Source: Trichomonas vaginalis G3 (lineage: Eukaryota > Parabasalia > Trichomonadida > Trichomonadidae). From it: DNA of 64,000 bases. How positions within the stretch are numbered: position 1 is the first letter of the stretch; each line of letters opens with the position of its first letter. Made by a program: the position numbers and the translations under genes. Positions 1 through 11,486 of the stretch are shown here, piece by piece. The stretch spans positions 17,266,082 through 17,330,081 of the forward strand of contig NC_067207.1 in the NCBI RefSeq assembly GCF_026262505.1. The letters run 5' to 3'. The notes beneath the pieces are model-generated. The model was not told the origin of the DNA. It did no database searches and was given only the letters and a program-made list of their open reading frames with translations.

Positions 1-939
1 GCAGGTGGTAAATATCCAGAACAAAGAGCCAAAATGATACAATTTGTAAAAGCATTGAATCTGCAAAGGACATTGAAGCCACCCATGGCTAAATCGTATT
101 CCGCTGGTGAAGAAACCGACTGACCAATGAGTTTACGAACAATGATACCTGGTAAATTGATTGAAATTTGGGACATCAACTGTGAACTTCCGACACAAGA
201 GCTTTGTATGTGTGTCCGGAGAATGGCTTCAAGAGACCTGAGAGTTTTGGCTTAACGCTGAAGACACCGCAGAAGTATAAAATTGTTAATGTAACTCCTG
301 GGACTCCATCAGCAATGATTGTACTGATTGAAGGTCCACGAACACCGAATTTGAATGTTCCTAAGAATAATGGATTCAAAACACCCATACCTACGCCAAG
401 AGAAACAAGATCAATAATTCCGACAAGTAAAGTTCTTCCTTCTGCTTGAAGGAAGCCACAGCAGCCAAGGAAAATGCATGTAAAGCAATTTCCTGCACAT
501 TGTGGTAAAATGTATTGAAATGCTGATTCAATTGTTTCTTTATTAGCTCCATACCACTTCGAGCATGGTTTATTTATAGGTAATAGTATGCAAGGAACAA
601 TCATACCGCAAATTAAAGCTGTTCTAAGAATATCGCATATAACTTGTTCGGCTTCAACAAATTGTCCTTTTCCAAAAAGGGCTGAAATCTGTGTAGATCC
701 TGCGCAAAGCAAGAAAAGTCCGAAGCCTCTTGCAATACCTTCCCATGCAATATCAGTGGCAACAGCTGCCATACCGATGTCGCCGAGATATTTCGAAATC
801 CAAATTGAGTTGATGATGCCATACATTGCGCTTGTAATTTGGCTGCAAAGAGGACCGATCATAAGCTTGAGAATCGTGATAAGTGGAGGGAGCCTGCTAA
901 TCTATAGATCTCGTCCTTGTCTTTCTCGGACTTGTCCAT
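1..939 (-). pseudogene. MATE efflux transporter, inverted second copy, cut by window edge
   Basis: This is the inverted copy of the MATE gene at 7135. The start ATG is the complement of 937-939. The reading frame matches the intact copy for most of its length, but two single-base differences break it. One lies near 880-890, where a run of G is one base shorter than in the intact copy. The other lies near 190, after which the product would end in an unrelated tail. The 3' part lies outside the window. MATE proteins export cationic drugs or metabolites in exchange for protons or sodium. Because the differences are tiny and one is in a homopolymer, sequencing error is an alternative to true decay. 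Confidence 0.8.
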
Positions 940-1890
940 CGAAAATATTTACTTAGATTTTTTCATGATCTCATTCAAATTTTGTGAACGATTCAGAATT
1001 AATGCCCAATAGAGTTCTCAATTTTTCTGAAATTGTTTAATCTGAATTTAATGTCCTCTACTAGAAAATATGCATATTATACTGTTCCAAGCATTATTAT
1101 TTCACGAAGTAAAAGCAACGATCAATAAAACTTTTTATTGATCTGAGAAACTTCAAAATTTGTACCTGTAAATAGGGGCTTTAATACTTTATTTTTTTTC
1201 ATAAATTTTGATTACCCCGAATCAAGTGATGACCAATCAAAAGAGTAATAACTGTTAATCGCTCTTTTCATTGGTTCTCATTTCAATGAGCGATCAATCA
1301 AGTTCCCATTGGCTTATCCCGGTTCACTTTTTGAATGAGTATGAGGGTAAAATTTCATCCATTGATCGAATTAGCAGTATTTATTCGATATATAACATTA
1401 CCTACCTTTCAAGGTTTTGAGATTATCAAATTGCAAATTATGGAATGAATCGGGTTTCATAGTAAATATAGTGTGTATATCGTCTAAATATTAATTTTTT
1501 TAAACCAACATTAATATTAACAGTGGTTGAGATTTTTTATCAAGATTTTTAGTTCAATAACCTTTAATAGATGTAAACTATGCTAACCAATAGCAATGCA
1601 TTCTATTAACACAATGGTATTTATTTAAAAACTATATGTTATATCGATTCTCTATTTGAGAGAGTGATCATGAGAAAGTTAACATTTTAGAAGAATATTA
1701 ATTCATATCATCGATTTTAAACTATTTTACACTGAAATTACTCCGAAATGTGAATGTTAGCTCAATAATTTATTGAGCAACATTTTTGTCAATAATAAAG
1801 AAGCAAACTAACATATACTATTCTATAAATCAAAACACTTTATTAACAAACAAACATGATTAGTTTAAAAATACAAAAACAATAACAAAA
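940..1890. other. Non-coding spacer inside the left arm
   Basis: AT-rich DNA between the MATE start and the hydrolase stop, mirrored at about 6183-7134. I see no ORF, RNA gene or clear repeat in it apart from being part of the inverted repeat. Confidence 0.7.
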
Positions 1891-3735
1891 TTATTCTTTT
1901 TGATAGAATAAAATATACGCACTCCTTGAATGTGCGCTAGACTCTGATATTGGTGTAGCGCTAGAATCATTGAAGTTGTACCAAGAGTTTGTAGATTGGT
2001 CTAATGCAGCTGCTGTATAATGTCCTCCTCCAAGTCCACCTGAGTGGAATACAGCACCAACTAATTTATAGAATCCTGTATGTCCATCTTTAGCGTACCT
2101 GGACATATTGAGTAGAGAAGGATATTTTACTTCTGTCTCGATTTTTGTTGTAAAGTAACCTTCGTCGGAAAATCTCTTTAAATGAACGATTATTACATCA
2201 GCAACTCTGAGAATACCGATTCTTCTTGTTGCACGGACCATTTTTTTGCACTTCTCGCACTTCCATTTGTTTTTGTCATCGAGTTCGTCATCCTGACTGA
2301 AATTTGATAACAAATCTTCCAAATTTACACTTCCATATGAAACTTTTGGAATTGTAACAGTAAGGAAAAGGAAAGGCTCTCTGTTTGTAGAGACATATCC
2401 GCACTGTGGGCATTCCGTGTTTGCAAAGAACTCTCCGTAAAACATGTCTACAATCGGAGAGTCATTTTTTGAAAGTAATAAATCCCAGCCATTTGAATCT
2501 CCTGTTATCTTGATTTCTGGCTTGTTTCCGCCGGCTCCAAAACTCTGGTTCATATCTTCATGGAGGCCATCAAGTAATGCATTAAGATATTCTTGGGAAT
2601 CGTGTTGGGAATAGTTCGCAAACCTTCTGAATTTTGAAATAACAGCCGATCTTAAATTCGAAGGATTTTCGGCCATTCTTGATGATGAAGTGGACATTTG
2701 AAGAAGGAAGTCTTTGTAGGCTTTAGCAATCTTTCCTTTGGAGCTCTTCTTGTTCGATGGATTGAGTTGGGACTCAAAAATTGGTGAAAAAATAAAATCT
2801 GTTAAAGGTTTAACCCTAATGATGCATTGTGTAGCAGCATTAAAGTAACAGGTATTTCCTAGATTATTAAGACCAATTGGTTTTGGATAATATTTTGATG
2901 GACCGAATTTTGATGGAATTGTTGAATTTGATGATAGCTTGCTCAATAGATATGATCTACGACCAGAATCGTTGCTTTCTTCAGCTGAAGGCTCATGAAC
3001 TTCACGCTTTAGAGGTGGTAATGCAGTATGATCTTTTTTTGGAGAAGACGGTGCTTCATGCTTTTCACGTTCAAATGTTGGACGAACTAAATGCTTATCA
3101 ACTGATCTGTTAGAAAAAGTTTTCGTTAATGGAGATGATTGAACTTGAATATTCAATGTGTTTGGTTGAAGAGTTTCAGTCATTTTCCTCTTTTTAAACT
3201 TGTATGTATCGGATAATTTATACATATCGCTTGCTGACATATTGCTAGAAACTTCGATATAAGTTTTTGGATTAACAAGAATGTAATCAGCGTTATTTAA
3301 ATTCAAAGAAGCACAAATTTGATTTTTAACGTGTTCAGCTTTCCAATATAAGCCACATGTCTTCTTTTTAATTTCTCCATCGTCGAAAAGAATTTGAAAT
3401 CGAACTTGCTCTATTAGTACAGTTTCTTTATTAGTAGTGGGATCTATTACTAGAAACTTTTTGACTTCTTTTGTTGGGCCGAAATTTTTATTAAGAAATT
3501 CCCAAGCATCTTTCCTAACTACATCAAAATCTTTCTTGTATACTATATTGTGATTGTTGTAAATGTTGGTATTATCTAATTTTGGTGGCTTTTTTGTTGT
3601 TATATTTTGAATCCATTTTGTGAAAGCTTTAAAGAATGAAATTTCGACTAAATATACTACCGAACACTTTGTTAACGCCTCTGGAACTGGAAACTTCTTC
3701 CATTGTTCTTGAATTTTTATCCTTTGGTCAATCAT
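1891..3735 (-). CDS. Ubiquitin carboxyl-terminal hydrolase (USP / peptidase C19)
   Basis: A 614-residue deubiquitinating cysteine protease that would remove ubiquitin from proteins. The N-terminal ~150 residues, with the segment KDAWEFLNKNFG, look like a DUSP domain. A low-complexity linker (about 185-285) follows. The catalytic domain opens with the Cys box GLNNLGNTCYFNA (Cys near residue 296) and continues with HDSQEYLNALLD. Two Cys-x2-Cys knuckles (ECPQC, CEKC) form the usual zinc finger. The His box is GGGHYTAAA, followed by WYNFNDSSA. All catalytic residues are present, so this copy looks functional. Its last ~100 codons are repeated in inverted orientation at 5879-6182. The start is the first ATG of the frame, with TTCAATAAA just upstream. 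Confidence 0.93.
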   Translation of the reverse strand: MIDQRIKIQEQWKKFPVPEALTKCSVVYLVEISFFKAFTKWIQNITTKKPPKLDNTNIYNNHNIVYKKDFDVVRKDAWEFLNKNFGPTKEVKKFLVIDPTTNKETVLIEQVRFQILFDDGEIKKKTCGLYWKAEHVKNQICASLNLNNADYILVNPKTYIEVSSNMSASDMYKLSDTYKFKKRKMTETLQPNTLNIQVQSSPLTKTFSNRSVDKHLVRPTFEREKHEAPSSPKKDHTALPPLKREVHEPSAEESNDSGRRSYLLSKLSSNSTIPSKFGPSKYYPKPIGLNNLGNTCYFNAATQCIIRVKPLTDFIFSPIFESQLNPSNKKSSKGKIAKAYKDFLLQMSTSSSRMAENPSNLRSAVISKFRRFANYSQHDSQEYLNALLDGLHEDMNQSFGAGGNKPEIKITGDSNGWDLLLSKNDSPIVDMFYGEFFANTECPQCGYVSTNREPFLFLTVTIPKVSYGSVNLEDLLSNFSQDDELDDKNKWKCEKCKKMVRATRRIGILRVADVIIVHLKRFSDEGYFTTKIETEVKYPSLLNMSRYAKDGHTGFYKLVGAVFHSGGLGGGHYTAAALDQSTNSWYNFNDSSATPISESSAHSRSAYILFYQKE

Positions 3736-4315
3736 TTTATTGAAGATCGACTTTTTGTTTCAAACGTATTTGAATTTAACAATTGTTTGGATAGATCATT
3801 ATTCATAATAGATCATCATACATCTCGTCGAATACTAACATATTTGCTTGTGGAATTGTTATTATTCCTCATTCTTATATTTTTGACAATATTACTATCA
3901 TTTGCTTATAGTTGCCTTTCAAAATAGCTTGAAAACATGTAACCAAATCAAATTCCACATATTAGCAAAAATATCGTTGATATTCTCTGAATAAAGGATT
4001 GTACGAATTGTATATTCCCATTAAATATATTTTACAGAAATAGGAGGATATTATCATTCTTTAAATTATATTTTACTTTCTAGAGATAATGTGATTTGTA
4101 TTTCCATTAAATGGCTTGAACAATCCATTTTTCACAATATATTATGCAAAGATATATTTGAATCCATGAATAATGCATCAATATCTTAATCATGCAGAAA
4201 ATCTCGGCTAAACATAGTAAAAAATTGTATTTTCAATTAAATTCCCCTAGGTAGCTATCATAAAGCAATTTTAAAATAACTTTTCCGCAGTAAATATATT
4301 CATCGTCGATAGGAT
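3736..4315. other. Intergenic DNA upstream of the hydrolase
   Basis: AT-rich sequence with no convincing ORF. It runs up to the left end of the hairpin element and is not repeated on the other side of that element, so it marks where the palindrome's symmetry ends. Confidence 0.6.
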
Positions 4316-5879
4316 TGTTGCATGCTAAGTAGTGTCAACGATAGAAATTGAGATCCTATTAATCGTCGAGGAAGTACGATTATTTTTTGGGCGAAAAAGT
4401 ATCTTAAGATATGATTATTAATATGTTTTTAAAATAAAAAATTTGAAAGTTAATTTGAGATTCTCATATAATTTTTTGAATGAAAAAAATAAATATAGTC
4501 TATATGAGTTTTTGAATAATCACACTTGAGATATATCTAAAAAATAATTAAAAATAGAGTTTGAGAAGACTTTTCAAGGTGTAATGAAAAGTGTGATATA
4601 GAAAATAATTATAGATATTTTAATTTTATATATTGTGCTAAGCATTATATTAAATTTTTAGGAAAAACACTTTTCATAAGTATTCAATATTTGAAAATAC
4701 GCTCCAAAAAAGAATAGATTCTCTTATATTTGCTTATATAAAAGGAGACTCTCTATCAGATGCGAATGCATGAATTCAGCACCTCTGATAGAGAGTTTCC
4801 TCTTATATAAGCAAATCTTTTTCATTCGTTTTTGTTAATATAAAAACATCAAAATCTACCAATATGAGAAATTAAACCCTGCGAGGCACCAGTCTAGAAC
4901 TGGCACCTCGCAGGGTTGAATTTCTCTTGACAAAATACAATAATCAAATGCTCCAAAGTTTTCAAATTTTTATTAGGAATAGGAGCCTACAAAGCACTGA
5001 TTATATATCAGTGCCTGGTAGGCTCCTATTCCTTCTCTAAATGGGAGAAACTTTGTTTGAATAAGATAACATGTGAACAAAGTTTCTCCCATTTAGAGTG
5101 GGATTTGGAGGGTGAGAGGTACATAGATAGACTATGTATCTCTCACCCTCCAATTCCCTCGGGAAAGTTCGAAAACTTTGGTGCAATCAGCAACGATTGC
5201 ACCAAAGTTTTTGCGTTTAATTGAAGGAATTGCTCTTTATGATATATACAGTTACAATGCATATATCATAAGGAGCAATTCCTTCCAGATATCTGGCAAA
5301 CTTGCTCGCAATGGTTCACAATTGCGAACAAGTTTTGTCATTTGTCAAGAGAAATTCAACCCTGCGAGGTGCCAGTTCTAGACTGGTGCCTCGCAGGGTT
5401 TAATTTCTCATATTGGTAGCTTTTGATGTTTTTATATTAACAAAAACGAATGAAAAAGATTTGCTTATATAAGAGGAAACTCTCTATCAGAGGTGCTGAA
5501 TTCAGGCATTCGCATCTGATAGAGAGTCTCCTTTTATATAAGCAAATATAAGAGAATCTATTCTTTTTTGGAGCGTATTTTCAAATATTGAATACTTATG
5601 AAAAGTGTTTTTTTCTAAAAATCTCAGAATATATTTACAATAGTAAAATAAATAAGATATTTAAATTTATTTTTAAATGCTTTTTTTATATGAGATTCTC
5701 AAAAGTTATATCAAAAGTCTGTTTTTTCTAAAATCTAATATCATAATCGATTTCTCATTTTAAGTACATCTTAATTCATTTTATTTTCTATATTTTTTCA
5801 ATATTTTTGAGGGAATTGTGTTGCTTCCGCGACGATAGAATTGAGAGGTTTACACATTGACACTACTTAGCATGCAACA
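4316..5879. mobile_element. 1,564-bp hairpin-array element, copy 1 (non-autonomous, TIR-bounded)
   Basis: The ends are 23-bp terminal inverted repeats starting TGTTGCATGCTAAGTAGTG. No real ORF lies inside. Ten consecutive hairpins fill 4729-5546: 4729-4815, 4866-4926, 4976-5032, 5036-5097, 5100-5158, 5172-5212, 5223-5285, 5297-5336, 5349-5409 and 5460-5546. The outer two on each side are reverse complements of each other, so the hairpins are nested in a larger inverted repeat (about 4660-4935 against 5335-5600). Copy 2 at 11487-13050 has exactly the same length. The flanks of copy 1 do not form a target duplication. Its right flank is the interior of the hydrolase gene and its left flank is unrelated. 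It could be a MITE-like DNA transposon derivative; the family is unknown to me. Confidence 0.85.
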
Positions 5880-6182
5880 ATAATCGTTCATTTAAAGAGA
5901 TTTTCCGACGAAGGTTACTTTACAACAAAAATCGAGACAGAAGTAAAATATCCTTCTCTACTCAATATGTCCAGGTACGCTAAAGATGGACATACAGGAT
6001 TCTATAAATTAGTTGGTGCTGTATTCCACTCAGGTGGACTTGGAGGAGGACATTATACAGCAGCTGCATTAGACCAATCTACAAACTCTTGGTACAACTT
6101 CAATGATTCTAGCGCTACACCAATATCAGAGTCTAGCGCACATTCAAGGAGTGCGTATATTTTATTCTATCAAAAAGAATAA
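5879..6182 (+). pseudogene. 3' fragment of the ubiquitin hydrolase gene
   Basis: About 100 codons identical in protein sequence to the C-terminus of the hydrolase at 1891-3735. They include the His box GGGHYTAAA but not the Cys box, zinc knuckles or DUSP domain. The fragment is cut off upstream precisely at the end of the hairpin element. It cannot encode an active protease by itself. It is best read as the truncated end of an inverted duplicate. Confidence 0.9.
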
Positions 6183-7134
6183 TTTTGTTATTGTTTTTGT
6201 ATTTTTAAACTAATCATGTTTGTTTGTTAATAAAGTGTTTTGATTTATAGAATAGTATATGTTAGTTTGCTTCTTTATTATTGACAAAAATGTTGCTCAA
6301 TAAATTATTGAGCTAACATTCACATTTCGGAGTAATTTCAGTGTAAAATAGTTTAAAATCGATGATATGAATTAATATTCTTCTAAAATGTTAACTTTCT
6401 CATGATCACTCTCTCAAATAGAGAATCGATATAACATATAGTTTTTAAATAAATACCATTGTGTTAATAGAATGCATTGCTATTGGTTAGCATAGTTTAC
6501 ATCTATTAAAGGTTATTGAACTAAAAATCTTGATAAAAAATCTCAACCACTGTTAATATTAATGTTGGTTTAAAAAAATTAATATTTAGACGATATACAC
6601 ACTATATTTACTATGAAACCCGATTCATTCCATAATTTGCAATTTGATAATCTCAAAACCTTGAAAGGTAGGTAATGTTATATATCGAATAAATACTGCT
6701 AATTCGATCAATGGATGAAATTTTACCCTCATACTCATTCAAAAAGTGAACCGGGATAAGCCAATGGGAACTTGATTGATCGCTCATTGAAATGAGAACC
6801 AATGAAAAGAGCGATTAACAGTTATTACTCTTTTGATTGGTCATCACTTGATTCGGGGTAATCAAAATTTATGAAAAAAAATAAAGTATTAAAGCCCCTA
6901 TTTACAGGTACAAATTTTGAAGTTTCTCAGATCAATAAAAAAGTTTTATTGATCGTTGCTTTTACTTCGTGAAATAATAATGCTTGGAACAGTATAATAT
7001 GCATATTTTCTAGTAGAGGACATTAAATTCAGATTAAACAATTTCAGAAAAATTGAGAACTCTATTGGGCATTAATTCTGAATCGTTCACAAAATTTGAA
7101 TGAGATCATGAAAAAATCTAAGTAAATATTTTCG
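6183..7134. other. Non-coding spacer inside the right arm
   Basis: Mirror of 940-1890. AT-rich, with no gene seen. It must contain the promoter of the MATE gene at 7135, but I find no clear initiator there. Confidence 0.6.
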
Positions 7135-8616
7135 ATGGACAAGTCCGAGAAAGACAAGGACGAGATCTATAGATTAGCAGGCTCCCCTCCACTTATCACG
7201 ATTCTCAAGCTTATGATCGGTCCTCTTTGCAGCCAAATTACAAGCGCAATGTATGGCATCATCAACTCAATTTGGATTTCGAAATATCTCGGCGACATCG
7301 GTATGGCAGCTGTTGCCACTGATATTGCATGGGAAGGTATTGCAAGAGGCTTCGGACTTTTCTTGCTTTGCGCAGGATCTACACAGATTTCAGCCCTTTT
7401 TGGAAAAGGACAATTTGTTGAAGCCGAACAAGTTATATGCGATATTCTTAGAACAGCTTTAATTTGCGGTATGATTGTTCCTTGCATACTATTACCTATA
7501 AATAAACCATGCTCGAAGTGGTATGGAGCTAATAAAGAAACAATTGAATCAGCATTTCAATACATTTTACCACAATGTGCAGGAAATTGCTTTACATGCA
7601 TTTTCCTTGGCTGCTGTGGCTTCCTTCAAGCAGAAGGAAGAACTTTACTTGTCGGAATTATTGATCTTGTTTCTCTTGGCGTAGGTATGGGTGTTTTGAA
7701 TCCATTATTCTTAGGAACATTCAAATTCGGTGTTCGTGGACCTTCAATCAGTACAATCATTGCTGATGGAGTCCCAGGAGTTACATTAACAATTTTATAC
7801 TTCTGCGGTGTCTTCAGCGTTAAGCCAAAACTCTCAGGTCTCTTGAAGCCATTCTCCGGACACACATACAAAGCTCTTGTCGTAGGAAGTTCACAGTTGA
7901 TGTCCCAAATTTCAATCAATTTACCAGGTATCATTGTTCGTAAACTCATTGGTCAGTCGGTTTCTTCACCAGCGGAATACGATTTAGCCATGGGTGGCTT
8001 CAATGTCCTTTGCAGATTCAATGCTTTTACAAATTGTATCATTTTGGCTCTTTGTTCTGGATATTTACCACCTGCATCGTATGCATTTGCAGCACAGAAG
8101 ATCAAACGCTATGTTCGTCTTACTATTCACCTTAATTGGATTTCATTTGTTTGGTGTGCCTTTACAATGACTCTATCAATGTCAATACCTGATCAGATCT
8201 CATCATTATTTGGATCTGGTGAAGGATATCTTAAATTTGCCCGAGAAATGCTTATTTTCTCAAATGTTTGCACTTTTATTTTGTTTACAAGACTTACTTT
8301 CCAATCCATTCTTCAAGCACAGCAGAATGGTATAAGAGCCATGATTATTTCCCTTGTTTCCAACTTCGCAGCCATTATTTTATTCTCATATGTTTTATAT
8401 TTGACCAATAAGCAGAATGCATCAAGATTGATGTATGTTTATCCAATATCATACGCTATTGGCTTCATTCTTGGTATTTTCATGCTTATTCAACCATTTA
8501 AGCAACTTAAGCTCATTGCTCAGTTCACAGAGTCACAGAAGACACCTGACAATGAAGAAGCTGAAGAAGAAGAGACATATGACAGTGTTGAAGGCGATGA
8601 CCTCGCCGAAATTTAA
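7135..8616 (+). CDS. MATE family efflux transporter (intact copy)
   Basis: A 493-residue multidrug-and-toxin-extrusion protein, expected in a membrane with about 12 helices in two MatE halves. The first half opens with LKLMIGPLCSQITSAMYGII and contains the typical WEGIARGFGLFLLCAGSTQ loop and QAEGRTLLVGIIDL. The second half begins near residue 250 at VVGSSQLMSQISINLPG. The C-terminus is acidic (EEAEEEETYDSVEGDD) and cytosolic by analogy. The length is normal for the family. Its 5' two-thirds lies in the palindrome arm. A related but broken gene follows at 9386 on the same strand, so this is a local tandem family. The transported substrate cannot be read from the sequence. Confidence 0.93.
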   Translation: MDKSEKDKDEIYRLAGSPPLITILKLMIGPLCSQITSAMYGIINSIWISKYLGDIGMAAVATDIAWEGIARGFGLFLLCAGSTQISALFGKGQFVEAEQVICDILRTALICGMIVPCILLPINKPCSKWYGANKETIESAFQYILPQCAGNCFTCIFLGCCGFLQAEGRTLLVGIIDLVSLGVGMGVLNPLFLGTFKFGVRGPSISTIIADGVPGVTLTILYFCGVFSVKPKLSGLLKPFSGHTYKALVVGSSQLMSQISINLPGIIVRKLIGQSVSSPAEYDLAMGGFNVLCRFNAFTNCIILALCSGYLPPASYAFAAQKIKRYVRLTIHLNWISFVWCAFTMTLSMSIPDQISSLFGSGEGYLKFAREMLIFSNVCTFILFTRLTFQSILQAQQNGIRAMIISLVSNFAAIILFSYVLYLTNKQNASRLMYVYPISYAIGFILGIFMLIQPFKQLKLIAQFTESQKTPDNEEAEEEETYDSVEGDDLAEI

Positions 8617-9385
8617 GAGAAATATTATTTTGTTTTCAATTGGTTCTTTTTTACATCAATTCATATTATTAAGTTTACAAATAGATGATTGTTGAATAAA
8701 GTGTTTGCATTATCAATATAAATTTTAGAAATTTTTTATTTTTGGATTAATTGAATTCTATTTATCAAGAAATCATCGAAGTATATGATATTTTAGGCGA
8801 ACTAATGAATATAGTATAGATAAAGATATACGATCATTGAAATTCAAAAATTATTCAATTATTTAACGATATTATGTAGAAATTAATCAATAATAATAAT
8901 TTTATTGTAGTACACATTGCCCTTTACATAAGCATTGATTGATATTTTATACAACAATAAGGCTTCAATTTTTTCTCCCTTGATGGATTAATCTGAAATA
9001 AAGATAAAAATATTCTTTAAGTTGTACATTATCCAGATCACTAAAGATCGTGATGACGTGATCAAATGTGGTCTATCGCATTCAAAAGATTGAACGAGAT
9101 AAATTTTGTGAAGAATCAATATGATTTCAATAAAAAATATATTAGGCTATGTCTCTATATTAATATTATAGGAAATCAAATTTTTTTCCTTTGTAAGGGT
9201 TTATGAGCTTTCTCTCAAAAACAGAAGTAGTTTAGAGAAGATAAAATTAATATATGATATATAAAGATAAAAATTATACACATTAATTAATTCATAGAGT
9301 TAACTTCACATTCAATTTTTGGAAAAGTGGTCAATAAAATTGAAGGCCAATCGTTAAAATAAAAAATTTGAATTAAAATTTATAA
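8617..9385. other. Intergenic DNA between two MATE genes
   Basis: Very AT-rich, about 770 bp. No ORF, RNA gene or mobile element recognised. Confidence 0.6.
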
Positions 9386-10878
9386 ATGAAGCAATCCGAG
9401 ATGAATGATGAGATTAAGAGATTGGCTGGATTCCCACCTCTCGTCACCATTCTCAGGCTAATGATTGGACCTATGTGTTCCCAAGTGACAAGTACTTTAT
9501 ACGGCATTATTAATACAATTTGGGTTTCAAAATATGTTGGAGAGGTTGGCATGGCATCAGTGGCTCTCGATATTGCATGGGAAGGTATAGCAAGATCGTT
9601 CGACTTGTTCTTATTGACATCTGGCAGTACACAGATCGCTGCTTTATTTGGCAAAAATCAATCTGAAGAATGCGGACAAGTTATATGTGATTTATTGCGA
9701 ACAGCTCTCATTTTCGGTTGTATTGTTCCTGCAATACTTCTTCCTATCAACAAACCTTTGAGTAGATGGTTCGGAGCAAACCCTGAAACAATTCAAGGAG
9801 CTTATGATTATATGCTACCACAATGCGTAGGAAATGTATTTACTTGCATCTTTCTTGCATGTTGCGGCTTCCTTCAGGCAGAAGGTCGTACTTTACTTGT
9901 CGGAATTATTGATCTTGTCTGTTTAGGCATCGGAATGGGAGTTTTGAATCCAATATTCTTAGGTGTATTCAAGTTCGGTGTTATGGGACCTGCAATTAGT
10001 ACAATTATTGCAGATGGAGTTCCAGGAATACTTTTGACCATTCTATTCTTTAGCGGTAAGTTCGGTGTCAAGCCAAAACTTAGTGGCTTCTTGAAGCCAT
10101 TCTCATAGCACACATTAGATTCTCTTTTGGTCGGAAGTTCCCAATTTATGTCTCAAATTTCTTTGAATTTGCCAGGTGTTGTTGTCAGAAAACTTATTGG
10201 TCTTTCAGTATCAAATGCTAGAGACTACGAGTTGGCCATGTCTGGCTTCAATGTACTTTGCAGATATGATAATATTATTAATTGCGTAGTTCTTGCAATT
10301 TGTTCTGGATACTTACCACCAGCAGCCTATACTTATGCTGCAGAAAACTGGAAGAGATATCTGAGACTTTCATTACATTTAGAATGGATTTCTTTTGTTT
10401 GGTGCATTGTTACAACAATCTTTCCAGTTTTCATGCCTGTAACAATTTGTATGTTGTTTGGAAGTCGTGATGATTACCTTAGGTGGTCAGCTCCCATATT
10501 GAAAGCAAGTTGTGTAACAGGTTGGATTCTTTTCTGCAGATTCACTTTCCAAACTATGTTGCAAGCACAACAACGAGGTACACGTGCAATGATTATATCA
10601 TTCACGTCTAACTTCGTTGCTATTATTGGTTTGTTTTCTTATTATATGTTACAGATAAGCATAATGTTGCAAGAATGATGTATGTATATTCTATATCATA
10701 TGCCGTTGGTTTCATTCTTGGTGTTGCTCTTTTAATTGGTCCTTTCTTAGAAGTTCTGAAATTATCTAGACAAGCGAAGAAAGGTAAGAAACAAGAAGAT
10801 AACGAGGAGAAGGATAACGAAGAAGACTTTAATGATGAGTATGATAATACAATATCTCGTTATATTCCTGAGCTTTGA
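9386..10878 (+). pseudogene. MATE efflux transporter paralogue, broken
   Basis: A diverged tandem paralogue of the MATE gene at 7135 with the same motif order (RLMIGPMCSQVTSTLYGII, QAEGRTLLVGIIDL, GSSQFMSQISLNLPG). The frame is interrupted twice. A TAG stop at 10106-10108 lies between the two halves. A frameshift lies near 10640-10670, before the last helices (MMYVYSISYAVGF). The acidic C-terminal tail (EEKDNEEDFNDEYDN) is kept. Conservation in protein sequence on both sides of the breaks suggests either recent inactivation or, less likely, sequence error. Confidence 0.88.
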
Positions 10879-11486
10879 AGTGTATTTATTATTTCTATCC
10901 ATTATTTTATTGAAGGTTATAAACATATCTGATACTATAGAGAATTATTACTAAATTGATGTGACAATATCTTAAAAAAACTTTTCAAACTCATACATAA
11001 CAAATATTGACTTAAATGTAATGATTATTCAACATCTATGAGGATTTCTATGGATGTTAATGTGATATGGATGATATCTAATATCAAAAGTTAATATCTA
11101 TTTGAGATATAATTAGATAAAACGAAAGTTGCTAAAAGGAAATGATCAATTTTATGTAGGTTACTTAGCTGAAATCTAATGTTTAATTCTTGAATCAGCT
11201 TTCCCAATGAATAATGTAAAATGAATTGAAATTAAGCTTTCTATTAAAACAGGGTAACTTTTCTAACATTACATGTTATTATTTGTGGATAAGAGATGTT
11301 GAAATGTTGTTTAAATACTTCAAGCTGGCATAATTTTATCCAACAATTTTCATGATGATTTTCATTTTGTTTTCGTCGTCAAAAATGTAATTTGATCATC
11401 TACCAAGTGCAATGGTGAGAGAGTTGTCCAGTCCCCCGAATATGTGAAGTCCGTACTATTTCGAAAATTTTTGAAAATCGAAAAAT
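10879..11486. other. Intergenic DNA before the second hairpin element
   Basis: AT-rich, no gene seen. The last bases before the element, AAAT at 11483-11486, match the first four after it (13051-13054). That is a possible 4-bp target duplication, but chance is easy in such DNA. Confidence 0.5.

Larger units (their letters stand above)
1..2194. repeat. Left arm of a large inverted repeat
   Basis: This stretch is the reverse complement of 5879-8075, with only a handful of differences seen by eye, mostly single-base indels. The arm begins before the window, so its full length is unknown. It contains the 5' part of a MATE gene, about 950 bp of non-coding DNA and the 3' end of the ubiquitin hydrolase gene. 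Near-identity in the non-coding part means the duplication is recent, was homogenised by gene conversion, or is an assembly artefact. Confidence 0.93.
5879..8075. repeat. Right arm of the large inverted repeat
   Basis: Reverse complement of 1-2194. The arm starts exactly where the hairpin element ends and continues through the hydrolase 3' end and into the MATE gene. The true outer limit is hidden by the window edge on the left side. Confidence 0.93.

Noticed and set aside
5178-5381. 67-codon ORF in the middle of the hairpin element (also 12349-12552)
   Set aside because: It runs through hairpin stems and loops; both copies are open only because the element copies are nearly identical. Composition is not protein-like.
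4316-5879. CRISPR-like array for the hairpin series
   Set aside because: The hairpins differ in sequence and spacing, there are no uniform repeats, no cas genes, and the genome is eukaryotic.
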